This document shows, in pieces, positions 8,324 to 16,659 of a stretch of 39,420 nucleotides of DNA. Every line of letters starts with the position of its first letter. The stretch's first letter is position 1. The notes beneath the pieces were generated by a model. The model saw only the letters and a list, made by a program, of their open reading frames with translations. It was not told where the DNA came from and did no database searches. The stretch is from Desulfofundulus thermobenzoicus (GTDB taxonomy: Bacteria > Bacillota > Desulfotomaculia > Desulfotomaculales > Desulfovirgulaceae), in contig NZ_WHYR01000031.1 in the NCBI RefSeq assembly GCF_009428905.1, positions 1 to 39,420 on the forward strand, read 5' to 3'. Both the position numbers and the translations under genes were made by a program.

Positions 8324-8584
8324 CTATCTTGGCTCGACAATTAATTTGATGGCCGTCCTCTCTTCACCGTCGATAATAATGTCCGTAAAGGCAGGTATGC
8401 AGATCAGATCAACTCCACTGGGCGCTACGAATCCTCTGGCAATGGCTACCGCTTTGACGGCCTGGTTCAGGGCACCGGCACCGATGGCCTGTATCTCTGC
8501 ACAGCCCCGTTCCCTCAGCACCCCGGCCAGGGCTCCAGCTACAGAATTTGGGTTGGATTTTGCTGAAACCTTCAATACTTCCAT
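8324..8584 (-). CDS. spoVS: Stage V sporulation protein S
   Basis: This 86-residue Alba-like protein begins MEVLKVSAKSNPNSVAGALAG and contains IQAIGAGALNQAVKAVAIARG, almost identical to SpoVS across sporulating Firmicutes. In Bacillus subtilis it is needed for stage V (coat and cortex maturation), and it probably binds nucleic acid. The start at 8584 has AGGAGG eight bases upstream. A sigma-H-like promoter lies about 65 bases upstream and an intrinsic terminator follows, so it appears to be a single-gene unit. Confidence 0.96.
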   Translation of the reverse strand: MEVLKVSAKSNPNSVAGALAGVLRERGCAEIQAIGAGALNQAVKAVAIARGFVAPSGVDLICIPAFTDIIIDGEERTAIKLIVEPR

Positions 8585-8646
8585 GCGGGCAGACCTCCTT
8601 CTTCTGTGGTCAAGCTTTATAGAAGACCAATTGCCATCGTACACTT

Positions 8647-8675
8647 TATATTCGCCACAAGGTAAGAAAATTCCT
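8647..8675 (-). promoter_or_regulatory. Sigma-H-type promoter of spoVS
   Basis: On the minus strand AAAGGAATT, then 12 bases, then GGCGAATAT fits the sigma-H pattern RnAGGAwWW-N11-12-RnnGAATnW. Bacillus subtilis spoVS is known to be driven by sigma-H, so the match has independent support. Confidence 0.65.
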
Positions 8676-8719
8676 TTTTTACTGGACCACCTTTTCATAA
8701 TATTTAACGTTTATTCAGA

Positions 8720-9499
8720 CTATTCGTAATTTTGTATTCTGCGCACTTCTCTGGCCTGACCCGTTTCTTCACTGACATCAATCAAAACGGCATTGAACTG
8801 GTAGGGACCGGGAGCCACCTCAAACCGGCGGGGCAGGTGGGTGAGGAATTTATCCAGCACCATCTCCTTTTTTACCCCGATTACGGAATCCCTGGGCCCG
8901 GTCATGCCCACATCGGTTATATATGCAGTTCCGCCGGGGAGAATGCGTTCGTCGGCGGTCTGCACATGGGTATGGGTACCACATACCGCCGATACCCGCC
9001 CGTCCAGATACCAGCCCATGGCCATCTTTTCGGAAGTGGCCTCCCCATGAAAGTCGACCAGGATCAGGGGCGTAATCCCATTTAGTTCCGATAACAGTTC
9101 ATCCGCCCTGCGGAAGGGGCAGTCCAGCTCCGACAAAAAAACTCGCCCGGAAAGATTAATCACCGCCACCTTTAGCTGGTTGCGGCTCTCATAAACACCC
9201 ATGCCCCTCCCGGGAACCCCCCCGGGATAGTTGGCCGGCCGGAGGATTCTCCTTTCCTGATCGATAAAGGTATAAATTTCTTTATTATCCCAGACATGAT
9301 TGCCCATGGTAAGCACATCAATGCCGCTGGCCCACAATTCCCGGGCCACTTCCCGGGTTATGCCGTTACCGCCGGCGGCATTTTCGCCATTGGCCACCAC
9401 AAAATCAACGGCCAGTTCCCTGATCAGGCCGGGCATATTTTCTTTAACAGCCCGGCGCCCGGGTCGCCCGACCACGTCCCCGATCATCAGTATACGCAC
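8720..9499 (-). CDS. ymdB: YmdB-type metallophosphoesterase (2',3'-cyclic nucleotide phosphodiesterase)
   Basis: This 259-residue protein belongs to the TIGR00282 family. Dimetal ligands are visible in MRILMIGDVVGRPGR, NGENAAGGNGIT, TMGNHVWDNKEI, LVDFHGEATSEK and GTHTHVQTADERILP. The Bacillus subtilis homologue affects the switch between motility and biofilm and hydrolyses cyclic nucleotides. The GTG start has GGGAGG about nine bases upstream. It follows the unknown 9518-10039 gene by 18 bases, so they form an operon, and it lies downstream of rny as in other Firmicutes. Confidence 0.93.
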   Translation of the reverse strand: MRILMIGDVVGRPGRRAVKENMPGLIRELAVDFVVANGENAAGGNGITREVARELWASGIDVLTMGNHVWDNKEIYTFIDQERRILRPANYPGGVPGRGMGVYESRNQLKVAVINLSGRVFLSELDCPFRRADELLSELNGITPLILVDFHGEATSEKMAMGWYLDGRVSAVCGTHTHVQTADERILPGGTAYITDVGMTGPRDSVIGVKKEMVLDKFLTHLPRRFEVAPGPYQFNAVLIDVSEETGQAREVRRIQNYE

Positions 9500-9517
9500 C
9501 AGTGGGCAGCCTCCCGC

Positions 9518-10039
9518 CTATTTGTTAAAAACCAGTACCCGTCCGTCTTCCCTGAAGGCAAATAAATACTTGTCCCCGGCGGCACTGCGCACGCTGTTGA
9601 GCATGTGCTCAATGATTTCCTCTTGAATAATCAGGTCCTCTTCAAAAAGGGGTTCGCTGGTCTCGGTTACCAGATTCTTTTTCAGATACTGGTGAAATAG
9701 CTGCACAATGAGGGCAATCTCTTCCCGAACCAGGGTTTCCACATCCCGCTGAACCTCGATCATGGTGAGATGGTCGGATGTTTGATGGGTGATCAGAGCT
9801 ACCCGGATCTGCTTGCCCTCCAGCATATTAAACACTTCTATGCTGTGCATCAACTTTTCCTTCATGGCGGAAATTTCCGTCACGGTTAAATCCCGGGAAG
9901 CAATAAAGGTAAATTTCAGCACCTGTCTGGCCGGATCAAAATTGATGGTGGCCACTTCCGGATAACGGACCAGGATAGAAATCAATAACCCCACGCTATC
10001 CGTAACATCCTCGCTTCCCCTGTAATGGACGCCCAACAA
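9518..10039 (-). CDS. Conserved-looking protein of unknown function between rny and ymdB
   Basis: This 173-residue soluble protein matches no family I recognise. The first half looks like an alpha/beta fold (VGLLISILVRYPEVATINFDP, VLKFTFIASRDLT). The second half is mostly helical and acidic (EVQRDVETLVREEIALIVQLFHQYLKK, EEDLIIQEEIIEHML). It ends DKYLFAFREDGRVLVFNK. The start is a TTG at 10039 with AGGTGA close upstream. It is co-transcribed with ymdB 18 bases downstream and follows the rny terminator. The position suggests a role in RNA or signalling physiology, which is inference only. Confidence 0.75.
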   Translation of the reverse strand: MLGVHYRGSEDVTDSVGLLISILVRYPEVATINFDPARQVLKFTFIASRDLTVTEISAMKEKLMHSIEVFNMLEGKQIRVALITHQTSDHLTMIEVQRDVETLVREEIALIVQLFHQYLKKNLVTETSEPLFEEDLIIQEEIIEHMLNSVRSAAGDKYLFAFREDGRVLVFNK

Positions 10040-10152
10040 ATGTCACCTGCCTCAACTATCCTCGTAACCGCACAATACGTTAGAATTCTGTTTTGATTAT
10101 AATAATCCTGCCGGCAGGCCCTTTTCATTACGAAAAAATTTCTGCCAGTAAA

Positions 10153-10183
10153 GGGAAATGACCCCGGCAAGGGGTCATTTCCC
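10153..10183 (-). terminator. Intrinsic terminator after rny
   Basis: A 13-bp perfect stem GGGAAATGACCCC/GGGGTCATTTCCC with a TTGCC loop lies just after the rny stop, followed by TTTA. The T-run is short but the stem is very strong. Confidence 0.75.
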
Positions 10184-10191
10184 GACAGCTA

Positions 10192-11730
10192 TTATTTAGC
10201 ATAATCCACCACCCTGGTTTCCCGGATAACCGTTACTTTGATCTGACCCGGGTAATCCAGGTCGCTTTCCACTTTCCTGGCTATCTCCCTGACCAGGCGT
10301 ACCGCGCCCAGGTCATCCACCTTGTCCGGTTTAACCATGATCCGGATCTCCCGTCCGGCCTGAATGGCGTAGGACTTCTCCACTCCTTCAAAGGAGCTGG
10401 CAATTTCCTCCAGTTTCTGCAGCCTTTTGATATAGGCCTCCAGGGTCTCCCGCCGGGCCCCCGGCCGGGCTGCCGAGATGGCATCTGCCGCCTGCACCAG
10501 CACTGCCGTTATGGTTTTGGGCTCCTCGTCCCCGTGGTGGGAGGCGATGGCATGAAGCACTTCGGGATGCTCCCGGTATTTTTTGGCCAGCTCCACCCCT
10601 ATGGACACGTGGGGCCCTTCCACCTCGTGGTCCACGGCCTTCCCAATATCATGGAGCAAACCGGCCCGTTTGGCCGTCTGCACATCCACACCCAGTTCGG
10701 CAGCCATCAACCCGGCCAGGTGGGCCACCTCGATGGAATGTTTTAACACGTTCTGGCCGTAACTGGTACGGAATTTCAGGCGACCCAGCAGGTTGATCAA
10801 CTCCGGATGCAGGCCGTGCACACCGGTTTCAAAGGTGGCCTGTTCGCCGGCCTCCCGGATTTGCATTTCGATTTCCTTACGGGCCTTGTCCACCATTTCT
10901 TCAATGCGCGCCGGGTGAATGCGCCCGTCCACAATCAACTTTTCCAGGGCAATACGGGCGGTTTCCCGGCGGATGGGATCAAATCCGGACAGGATAACTG
11001 CTTCGGGGGTGTCATCAATGATCAGATCAATTCCGGTAAGGGTTTCAAAAGCCCTGATGTTACGTCCCTCCCGGCCGATAATGCGGCCCTTCATTTCGTC
11101 GTTGGGCAGGGGAATGACCGATACGGTGGTTTCGGTAACGTGATCCGCCGCACACCGCTGGATGGCCAGGGAGATTATCTCCCGGGCACGCTTCTCCCCT
11201 TCCTCCCGGGCCTTGTTTTCCATATCTTTAATCAACAGGGCAGCTTCATGCTGCACTTCCTTTTCCACGTCGGCCAGCAGTTGCTGGCGGGCCTCCTCGG
11301 AAGTCAGCCCCGAGATGCGCTCCAGTTCGCTTACCTGCCGCTTGTACAAATCCTCCAGGCGCGCCCTGGTGTTGTCTATCTCTGCCTCTTTGCGGTTTAA
11401 TGTCTCCTCCTTTCGCTCGATGCCTTCAATTTTACGGTCCAGGGTTTCTTCCTTCTGCATCAACCTCCGCTCCAAACGCTGCAGCTCGGAACGGCGTTCC
11501 TTATGCTCCCTCTCCATTTCATTGCGCAGCTTCAGTACTTCTTCCTTGGCTTCCAGGATGGCTTCCCGCTTTTTAGCTTCCGCCACCTTTTCCGCCTCTT
11601 CTATTATTTTCCTGGCCTCGGCTTCCGCCGAAGCTATTCTGGCCTCGGCCAGGTATTTGCGCATCAGGTACCCAATGGCAAAGGCAACCACTGCGGCAAT
11701 TATGGGGATGATTACAGGCATACTGGGCAA
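10192..11730 (-). CDS. rny: Ribonuclease Y
   Basis: This membrane-anchored endoribonuclease starts bulk mRNA decay in Firmicutes. The N-terminal transmembrane segment [21 protein letters not shown] is followed by a long charged coiled coil. A KH domain ([22 protein letters not shown]) and an HD domain ([38 protein letters not shown]) come next. The ending [10 protein letters not shown] is typical. I place the start at the TTG at 11730 because GGAGG lies eight bases upstream. A GTG at 11739 overlaps that site. The gene is preceded by a promoter, a tiny ORF and a terminator in its leader. Confidence 0.95.
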   Translation of the reverse strand: MPSMPVIIPIIAAVVAFAIGYLMRKYLAEARIASAEAEARKIIEEAEKVAEAKKREAILEAKEEVLKLRNEMEREHKERRSELQRLERRLMQKEETLDRKIEGIERKEETLNRKEAEIDNTRARLEDLYKRQVSELERISGLTSEEARQQLLADVEKEVQHEAALLIKDMENKAREEGEKRAREIISLAIQRCAADHVTETTVSVIPLPNDEMKGRIIGREGRNIRAFETLTGIDLIIDDTPEAVILSGFDPIRRETARIALEKLIVDGRIHPARIEEMVDKARKEIEMQIREAGEQATFETGVHGLHPELINLLGRLKFRTSYGQNVLKHSIEVAHLAGLMAAELGVDVQTAKRAGLLHDIGKAVDHEVEGPHVSIGVELAKKYREHPEVLHAIASHHGDEEPKTITAVLVQAADAISAARPGARRETLEAYIKRLQKLEEIASSFEGVEKSYAIQAGREIRIMVKPDKVDDLGAVRLVREIARKVESDLDYPGQIKVTVIRETRVVDYAK

Positions 11731-11769
11731 ACATATCACCTCCTTGACAAAATATTTTACAAAAAAAAT

Positions 11770-11786
11770 ACCGAGTAAAACTCGGT
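11770..11786 (-). terminator. Intrinsic terminator in the rny leader
   Basis: On the minus strand ACCGAG-TTTTA-CTCGGT is followed by ATTTTTTTT. It lies about 40 bases before rny and about 170 bases after the -10 of the likely rny promoter. It may end recA-recX transcripts, attenuate rny, or do both. Confidence 0.75.
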
Positions 11787-11802
11787 AGAAAAAGAATCGG
11801 TA

Positions 11803-11856
11803 CTACTTTTGGTTTTGGGGCACGGGTAGAAGTAAAACGCCTTTCACACCTTTCAT
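11803..11856 (-). CDS. Possible 17-codon leader peptide upstream of rny
   Basis: An ATG at 11856 opens MKGVKGVLLLPVPQNQK and then TAG. TAGGAG lies 11 bases upstream, a wide but usable spacing. It ends about 17 bases before the leader terminator, in the arrangement of a translation-coupled attenuator. There is no homology evidence, and it may be a chance ORF. Confidence 0.3.
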   Translation of the reverse strand: MKGVKGVLLLPVPQNQK

Positions 11857-11965
11857 GATGGGGTTTACTCCTATATACAACACACCCACAAAAAACCGGG
11901 ACGATCCGAAAAATCTATATAAAACCCGTATCAGTAGTAACCAATTCTATTTTCTCCCAAACATA

Positions 11966-11994
11966 ATTCTATAGTTTTTCAGGTTAAATGTCAA
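11966..11994 (-). promoter_or_regulatory. Sigma-A promoter for rny
   Basis: TTGACA (11989-11994), 17 bases, TAGAAT (11966-11971). The -35 overlaps the last codons of recX. This is one of the two best consensus promoters in the window and would produce a leader of about 230 bases before rny. Confidence 0.75.
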
Positions 11995-12457
11995 GGCAGT
12001 TCCCCACAGACAGGGATTGGCACACCCGGTAGATAATCTCAGGGCTGAACCCCCGTCGCCGCAAAAAAGCGGCCAGTTTATGCCGGGGATAGGCCGCACC
12101 TTCCCGGCCCACTTTCTTTTGGGCCAGGGAAAGGGCTGTGGCGTATTCCTTCCCGTCATCCAGTTCCTCCAGGGTTTCGGCGATAACCTCCCGGGACACG
12201 CCCCTGGCCCGCAGCTCCCTGAAGAGGCCTTCCCTCCCCCGGGGGTTGGCGGACAGACGCCAGTTGACCCAATCCCGGGCAAAGGCCCGGTCGTCAACCA
12301 GACCGTATTCCTGCAAAAAGGAAAGAACCTCCTGGATAACCGGTTCCGCAAACCCGCATCTTTGCAAACGGCAGAAAATCTCAGCAGTGCTGCGGGGGCG
12401 GCAGGCCAGCAGCCGGTAGGCCTTTTCCCGGGCCCTGCGGAATTCTTCTCCGGGCAC
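11984..12457 (-). CDS. recX: RecA regulator RecX
   Basis: This 157-residue helical repeat protein modulates RecA filaments. It shows the RecX pattern AYRLLACRPRSTAEIFCRLQRCGFAEPVIQEVLSFLQEYGLVDDRAFA and LRARGVSREVI. The GTG start immediately follows the recA stop (TAG-GTG), so translation is probably coupled to recA. The 3' end overlaps the -35 element of the rny promoter. Its length is normal for the short RecX forms. Confidence 0.9.
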   Translation of the reverse strand: MPGEEFRRAREKAYRLLACRPRSTAEIFCRLQRCGFAEPVIQEVLSFLQEYGLVDDRAFARDWVNWRLSANPRGREGLFRELRARGVSREVIAETLEELDDGKEYATALSLAQKKVGREGAAYPRHKLAAFLRRRGFSPEIIYRVCQSLSVGNCLDI

Positions 12458-13489
12458 CTATTCCGCCGCCCCTTCTTCGGCGGCCGAGGGCAGTTTCAGC
12501 CCGCCAATTTGCAGCTGCTGGCGGATTTTCTGTTCGATTTCTTCTCTGATTTCAGAATGATTGCGCAAATATTCTTTGGCGTTTTCCCTGCCCTGACCCA
12601 GTCTCTCCTCGCCGTATGAATACCAGGTGCCGCTTTTGTTCACTATCTTTAACTCCGCGGCCAGATCCAGCACCGTTCCCTCCCGGGAAATGCCGGTGCC
12701 GTACATGATATCAAAGTCGGCCTGTTTGAAGGGCGGCGCCACCTTGTTTTTCACCACTTTCACCCGGGTGCGGCTGCCCACAATGTCCGCCCCCTGTTTT
12801 AACGTTTCCTGTTTGCGCACCTCCAACCTTACAGAGGCATAAAACTTCAATGCCCGCCCTCCGGGAGTGGTTTCCGGGTTGCCGTATACCACCCCCACCT
12901 TTTCCCTTAGCTGGTTGATAAAGATGGCCACCGTCCGGGACTTGCTGATCACCCCCGTCAATTTGCGCAGGGCCTGGGACATCAGACGGGCCTGCAGGCC
13001 CACATGGGCGTCGCCCATTTCACCGTCGATCTCCGCTTTGGGCACCAGGGCGGCCACCGAGTCGATGACCACCACATCAACAGCCCCGCTGCGCACCAGG
13101 GCCTCGCAAATTTCCAGCGCCTGTTCACCGGTATCGGGCTGGGCCACCAGCAGGTTTTCAATGTCCACGCCCAGGTTTTTGGCGTAAACCGGGTCCAGGG
13201 CATGTTCGGCGTCAATAAAGGCGGCAATCCCCCCCATCTTCTGGGCTTCGGCAATGATGTGCAGAGCCACGGTGGTTTTACCCGAAGATTCGGGACCAAA
13301 GATTTCCACCACCCGCCCCCGGGGAACGCCGCCCACACCCAGGGCCATGTCCAGGGTCAGGGCGCCTGTGGGTATAACCTCCACATTGAGCCGGGAAGTC
13401 TCCCCCAGTCTCATAATGGCCCCTTTCCCAAACTGCTGTTCAATGCGGGTGAGGGCCGCTTCCAGTACCTTTAGTTTTTCACCGGTCAT
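12458..13489 (-). CDS. recA: Recombinase RecA
   Basis: This ATP-dependent strand-exchange protein also triggers LexA self-cleavage. Visible elements are [21 protein letters not shown], the P-loop [33 protein letters not shown], the Walker [23 protein letters not shown], loop L2 around [34 protein letters not shown], and an acidic C-terminus. Length is 343 residues. The ATG at 13489 has AGGTGGTG upstream. A promoter with a degenerate LexA-like box lies directly before it, and recX follows without a gap. Confidence 0.98.
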   Translation of the reverse strand: MTGEKLKVLEAALTRIEQQFGKGAIMRLGETSRLNVEVIPTGALTLDMALGVGGVPRGRVVEIFGPESSGKTTVALHIIAEAQKMGGIAAFIDAEHALDPVYAKNLGVDIENLLVAQPDTGEQALEICEALVRSGAVDVVVIDSVAALVPKAEIDGEMGDAHVGLQARLMSQALRKLTGVISKSRTVAIFINQLREKVGVVYGNPETTPGGRALKFYASVRLEVRKQETLKQGADIVGSRTRVKVVKNKVAPPFKQADFDIMYGTGISREGTVLDLAAELKIVNKSGTWYSYGEERLGQGRENAKEYLRNHSEIREEIEQKIRQQLQIGGLKLPSAAEEGAAE

Positions 13490-13509
13490 AAGGACACCAC
13501 CTTTGTGGC

Positions 13510-13521
13510 AAACATTTGTTT
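13510..13521 (-). promoter_or_regulatory. Possible LexA (SOS) box of recA
   Basis: On the minus strand AAAC-AAAT-GTTT is a perfect palindrome resembling the Firmicute LexA site GAAC-N4-GTTC with the outer bases changed. It lies just downstream of the recA -10, where a repressor would block transcription. Confidence 0.45.
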
Positions 13522-13527
13522 CATAAT

Positions 13528-13556
13528 ATAATACCGTATTTTCCCACCGGGATCAA
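13528..13556 (-). promoter_or_regulatory. recA promoter
   Basis: TTGATC (13551-13556), 17 bases, TATTAT (13528-13533). It lies about 40 bases upstream of the recA start codon. Confidence 0.6.
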
Positions 13557-13578
13557 CGGGGTGAAAAAATCCGTCCAA

Positions 13579-14832
13579 CTAATCCACCGCCATCTGCTGG
13601 TCCACCAGGTACAAACGAATCATATTCAGACCGGAGTTGACGGCCCCCTGTCTTACACCGTGCCGCCGCCCGGGGAAATGAAATTCCCGGCAGGAGGTGC
13701 CTTCCGGTGTGGCCAGGGCTATATAGGTCAATCCCACCGGTTTTTCAGGGGTACCCCCGTCGGGACCGGCAATGCCCGTTACCGACAGCCCCAGATCGGC
13801 CCCCGTCAACCGCCTTATCCCTTCGGCCATGGCCACCGCCGTTTCCCGGCTCACCGCCCCGTATTCCTTCAACACGCCGGCAGGTACGCCCAGAACCCCT
13901 TCCTTGATCCGGTTGTGATAAGCCACCACACCGCCCAGGAAATACCCGGAGCTACCGGGCACGGAGGTAAGCCGGGACGCCACCAGCCCGCCGGTGCAGG
14001 ATTCGGCCGTGGCTACCGTCAAACCCCTTTGCGTCAGCAGGCGGCCAACCACTTCTTCCAGCACGTCGTCGTCCATACCAAAAACATAAGCAGACAGACG
14101 TTCCCGTACCCTGGCCAGCAAATCCGCCACCATTTGCTCCGCCAGGGCGCCCCCGGGCGCTTTAGCGCTGATGCGCACATGAACTTCTCCCGGTTTGGCC
14201 ACGTAAGCGATACCCGGGTTGCCCTGCCCTCCCAGATCCCCGATAAGCTGTTGCACGGCCGATTCCCCGATACCGGTCACCTTGAGCAGCCGGGTGCGGG
14301 TAACCATGCCCCCCCTGGCCCGGCCGGCCAGGTAGGGCCGCACCGTCCGGGCGAACATGGGCCGCAACTCATCGGGCGGGCCGGGCAACAGGACGAGCAC
14401 CCTGTCCCTGTATTCCAGCAGGGCACCGGGCGCAGTCCCCACCGGATTGGGCAGTATTTTCGCCCCGGCCGGAAAATAGGCCTGCCGGATCATATTTTCG
14501 GGCATGACCGTTCCCCGCCGGGCCATGAAACGGCGGATGTGCTCCAGGGAAGGCGGATCTAAAACCAGGGGCAACCCCAGCACCCGGGCCACCGTATCCC
14601 TGGTCAGATCGTCGGTGGTCGGGCCCAACCCCCCGGTGATAATGATCAAATCCGCCCTTTCCAGCGCCCCTTGCAAAACGCCGGCCATCCGGTCCCACTG
14701 GTCTCCCACGGTGGTATGCAGGGTGATTTCAATACCCAGGGCCGCCAGCTCCCGGCCGATATACTGGGCATGGGTATTTACTATTTCCCCTATCAGCAGT
14801 TCCGTGCCGGTAAAAATCAATTCCGCCTGCAT
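13579..14832 (-). CDS. cinA: CinA-like competence/damage-inducible protein (NMN amidase type)
   Basis: This two-domain protein has an N-terminal MoeA/MogA-like domain (AELIFTGTELLIGEIVNTH, IITGGLGPTTDDLTRD, LLPGPPDELRPMF) and a C-terminal PncC-like nicotinamide-nucleotide amidase domain (TVATAESCTGGLVASRLT, YFLGGVVAYHNRIKEGVLGV, GIAGPDGGTPEKPVGL). It recycles NMN and other damaged nucleotides. The start at 14832 (MQAELIF) gives the usual N-terminus with GAGG about ten bases upstream. Length is 417 residues. It lies directly upstream of recA as in many Firmicutes, but recA has its own promoter. Confidence 0.94.
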   Translation of the reverse strand: MQAELIFTGTELLIGEIVNTHAQYIGRELAALGIEITLHTTVGDQWDRMAGVLQGALERADLIIITGGLGPTTDDLTRDTVARVLGLPLVLDPPSLEHIRRFMARRGTVMPENMIRQAYFPAGAKILPNPVGTAPGALLEYRDRVLVLLPGPPDELRPMFARTVRPYLAGRARGGMVTRTRLLKVTGIGESAVQQLIGDLGGQGNPGIAYVAKPGEVHVRISAKAPGGALAEQMVADLLARVRERLSAYVFGMDDDVLEEVVGRLLTQRGLTVATAESCTGGLVASRLTSVPGSSGYFLGGVVAYHNRIKEGVLGVPAGVLKEYGAVSRETAVAMAEGIRRLTGADLGLSVTGIAGPDGGTPEKPVGLTYIALATPEGTSCREFHFPGRRHGVRQGAVNSGLNMIRLYLVDQQMAVD

Positions 14833-14915
14833 AGGCTCACTTCCTCGTCCAGACCTGATTTTATTATTCGCTGAATGGGCCATAAAACCCTTCCGGGAAA
14901 AGAAAAATAGAACAA

Positions 14916-14942
14916 AAGGGAGCCCCTGCCGGGATCTCCCTT
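14916..14942 (-). terminator. Intrinsic terminator after the FtsH-like gene
   Basis: On the minus strand AAGGGAG-(13 bases)-CTCCCTT is followed by TTGTTCTATTTTTC. It separates the AAA protease gene from cinA. Confidence 0.85.
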
Positions 14943-14964
14943 CGGATAATATCCTAATTTTATT

Positions 14965-16443
14965 TTATGCGGCAACCGGGTCGATGAGCTGGCGCAAGTG
15001 TTCCCCCGATATTTTTTCCTGTTCCAGAAGCAAATCGGCAATCCGGGCCAGAACCTCCCGCTTTTCCCCCAGGTAAAAACGCACCCTGGCTTCCTGCTCC
15101 TGCAGGATTTCCGTAATCACCCGGTAACGCAGGGAAACGGGCAGCAATTCGGGATCCACCACGCCCAGCCGGGACATGCCGTTTTTAATAATCTCCTCGG
15201 CCGTCCGGGTGGCTTCTTGAAAATCATTGCCCGCCCCGGTGCTGCGGTTGCCCAGCAAGATTTCTTCAGCCACCGCACCGGCCAGCATGACAGCAATCTG
15301 GTTTTCCAGGTAGTCCCGGGTATACAGGTAGGTATCATCCTCGGGAGTCTGGCGCATATACCCCAGAGCCTGTCCCCGGGGGGTAATGGTGAGGGCGGAT
15401 ACCGAACCGGGCCGGACCATTTCACTTAAAAGGGCATGGCCGGTTTCATGAATGGCCACCCGCCGCAACTCCGCCGGCGCTGGCCGGCGATCCAGGCGGT
15501 CACCCATGATTACCTTGTCCACCGCCTCATGAAAGTGACGGCGGTAAATAACCTGGCAGTTTTCCCGCATGGCCAGGATGGCCGCCTCGTTGGCCAGGCT
15601 CTCCAGGTGGGCGCCGGAAAAACCAAAGGTCTCCTTGGCCAGGGATTCCAGGCAAACGTCGTCGGCCAGGGGTTTGTTCCGGGTATGCAATTTCAGGATT
15701 TCCAGTCGTCCCTTTTTATCGGGCAGATCCACCTTCACCTGGCGATCAAAACGGCCGGGGCGCAGCAGGGCCGGGTCCAGCATATCCACCCGGTTGGTGG
15801 CCGCCACCACCAGCACCCGCACCTGATCATCCACCTTCAAACCGTCCATTTCCACCAGCAACTGGTTCAGGGTCTGGTCATATTCATGATGGCTGGTGGT
15901 TTGCCCGCGCTTTCCGCCCAGAATGTCGATCTCATCGATAAAAATCAGGGCGTTGCTCTTCCCCTGTTTGACAGCCGTTTCCCGGGCCGTCTGGAACAAC
16001 CGCCGCACCCGCTGGGCGCCCACGCCGGCGTACATTTCAATAAACTCCGAACCACTGCAGGCCACAAATACGGCATCGGTGTAACTGGCGGCCGCCCTGG
16101 CCAGCATGGTTTTGCCCGTGCCGGGTGGACCGGTTAATAGAATGCCCTTCAGCGGCCTGATGCCCAAACGCTGAATCTGCTTATAGTTTTTGATAAAATC
16201 CAGTGCTTCCCGCAGTTCCTGGATGGCCGACGCCTGGCCGCCAATATCGGCAAAGGAGATATTATCCCTGGTAACCACCTGTTCGCCGGCAAAATTCCGG
16301 GCCAGCAAACCCCGGGAGCGGGCCACGTAGTACAGGCCTGCTCCGGCCGCCCCCAAAAATATTAGCGGGGTAACATCATAACCGGTGGCCACCAGAAAGA
16401 TCAGGCCGGCCAGCCCAAAACCGAGACCAATTTCCTTGAGCAT
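14965..16443 (-). CDS. Short FtsH-like AAA+ zinc metalloprotease
   Basis: This 492-residue membrane protein has two N-terminal hydrophobic segments (about residues 5-40) with almost no loop between them. A full AAA+ module follows, with Walker A GPPGTGKT at 105-112, Walker B ALIFIDEIDIL, and the second region of homology ATNRVDMLDPALLRPGRFDR. The FtsH-type peptidase site HETGH follows. Canonical FtsH has an extracellular domain between its two membrane helices and is over 600 residues. This protein lacks that domain and is probably a paralogue with a narrower substrate range. The ATG at 16443 has GGGAGG five bases upstream. It appears monocistronic, with an extended -10 promoter and its own terminator. 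Confidence 0.88.
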   Translation of the reverse strand: MLKEIGLGFGLAGLIFLVATGYDVTPLIFLGAAGAGLYYVARSRGLLARNFAGEQVVTRDNISFADIGGQASAIQELREALDFIKNYKQIQRLGIRPLKGILLTGPPGTGKTMLARAAASYTDAVFVACSGSEFIEMYAGVGAQRVRRLFQTARETAVKQGKSNALIFIDEIDILGGKRGQTTSHHEYDQTLNQLLVEMDGLKVDDQVRVLVVAATNRVDMLDPALLRPGRFDRQVKVDLPDKKGRLEILKLHTRNKPLADDVCLESLAKETFGFSGAHLESLANEAAILAMRENCQVIYRRHFHEAVDKVIMGDRLDRRPAPAELRRVAIHETGHALLSEMVRPGSVSALTITPRGQALGYMRQTPEDDTYLYTRDYLENQIAVMLAGAVAEEILLGNRSTGAGNDFQEATRTAEEIIKNGMSRLGVVDPELLPVSLRYRVITEILQEQEARVRFYLGEKREVLARIADLLLEQEKISGEHLRQLIDPVAA

Positions 16444-16519
16444 GGAGACCTCCCTTTCCAACCCGCTTCCAAAACCGGTTCTCCGGCAGGTCGGTCAGTT
16501 GACCAGACAGAACATATTT

Positions 16520-16528
16520 ATTATACCA
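16520..16528 (-). promoter_or_regulatory. Extended -10 promoter of the FtsH-like gene
   Basis: TGGTATAAT on the minus strand (TATAAT at 16520-16525) about 75 bases upstream of the start. No good -35 is present, and the TGn extension compensates. Confidence 0.55.
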
Positions 16529-16659
16529 TACAAAAGGGAGAAAACCATCCAGGAAATGTGTGCCACCAGATGGCCCTACCGGTCGATGCTTACCCCCGGG
16601 AACCGGGTGATGGCCAGGGTTTAGAGGATGAATTAACGCCACAGTATTAGGGGTAACAT

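Noticed and set aside
13516..14562. A 348-residue plus-strand reading frame antisense to cinA
   Set aside because: It has low-complexity, His/Pro/Gly-rich composition, no ribosome binding site and no family signal. cinA on the other strand is certain.
16617..16650. Similarity between AGAGGATGAATT-ACG-AGTATTAG near 16622 and near 29570
   Set aside because: About 25 bases match loosely with changes. This is too short and degenerate to call a repeat without a genome search.
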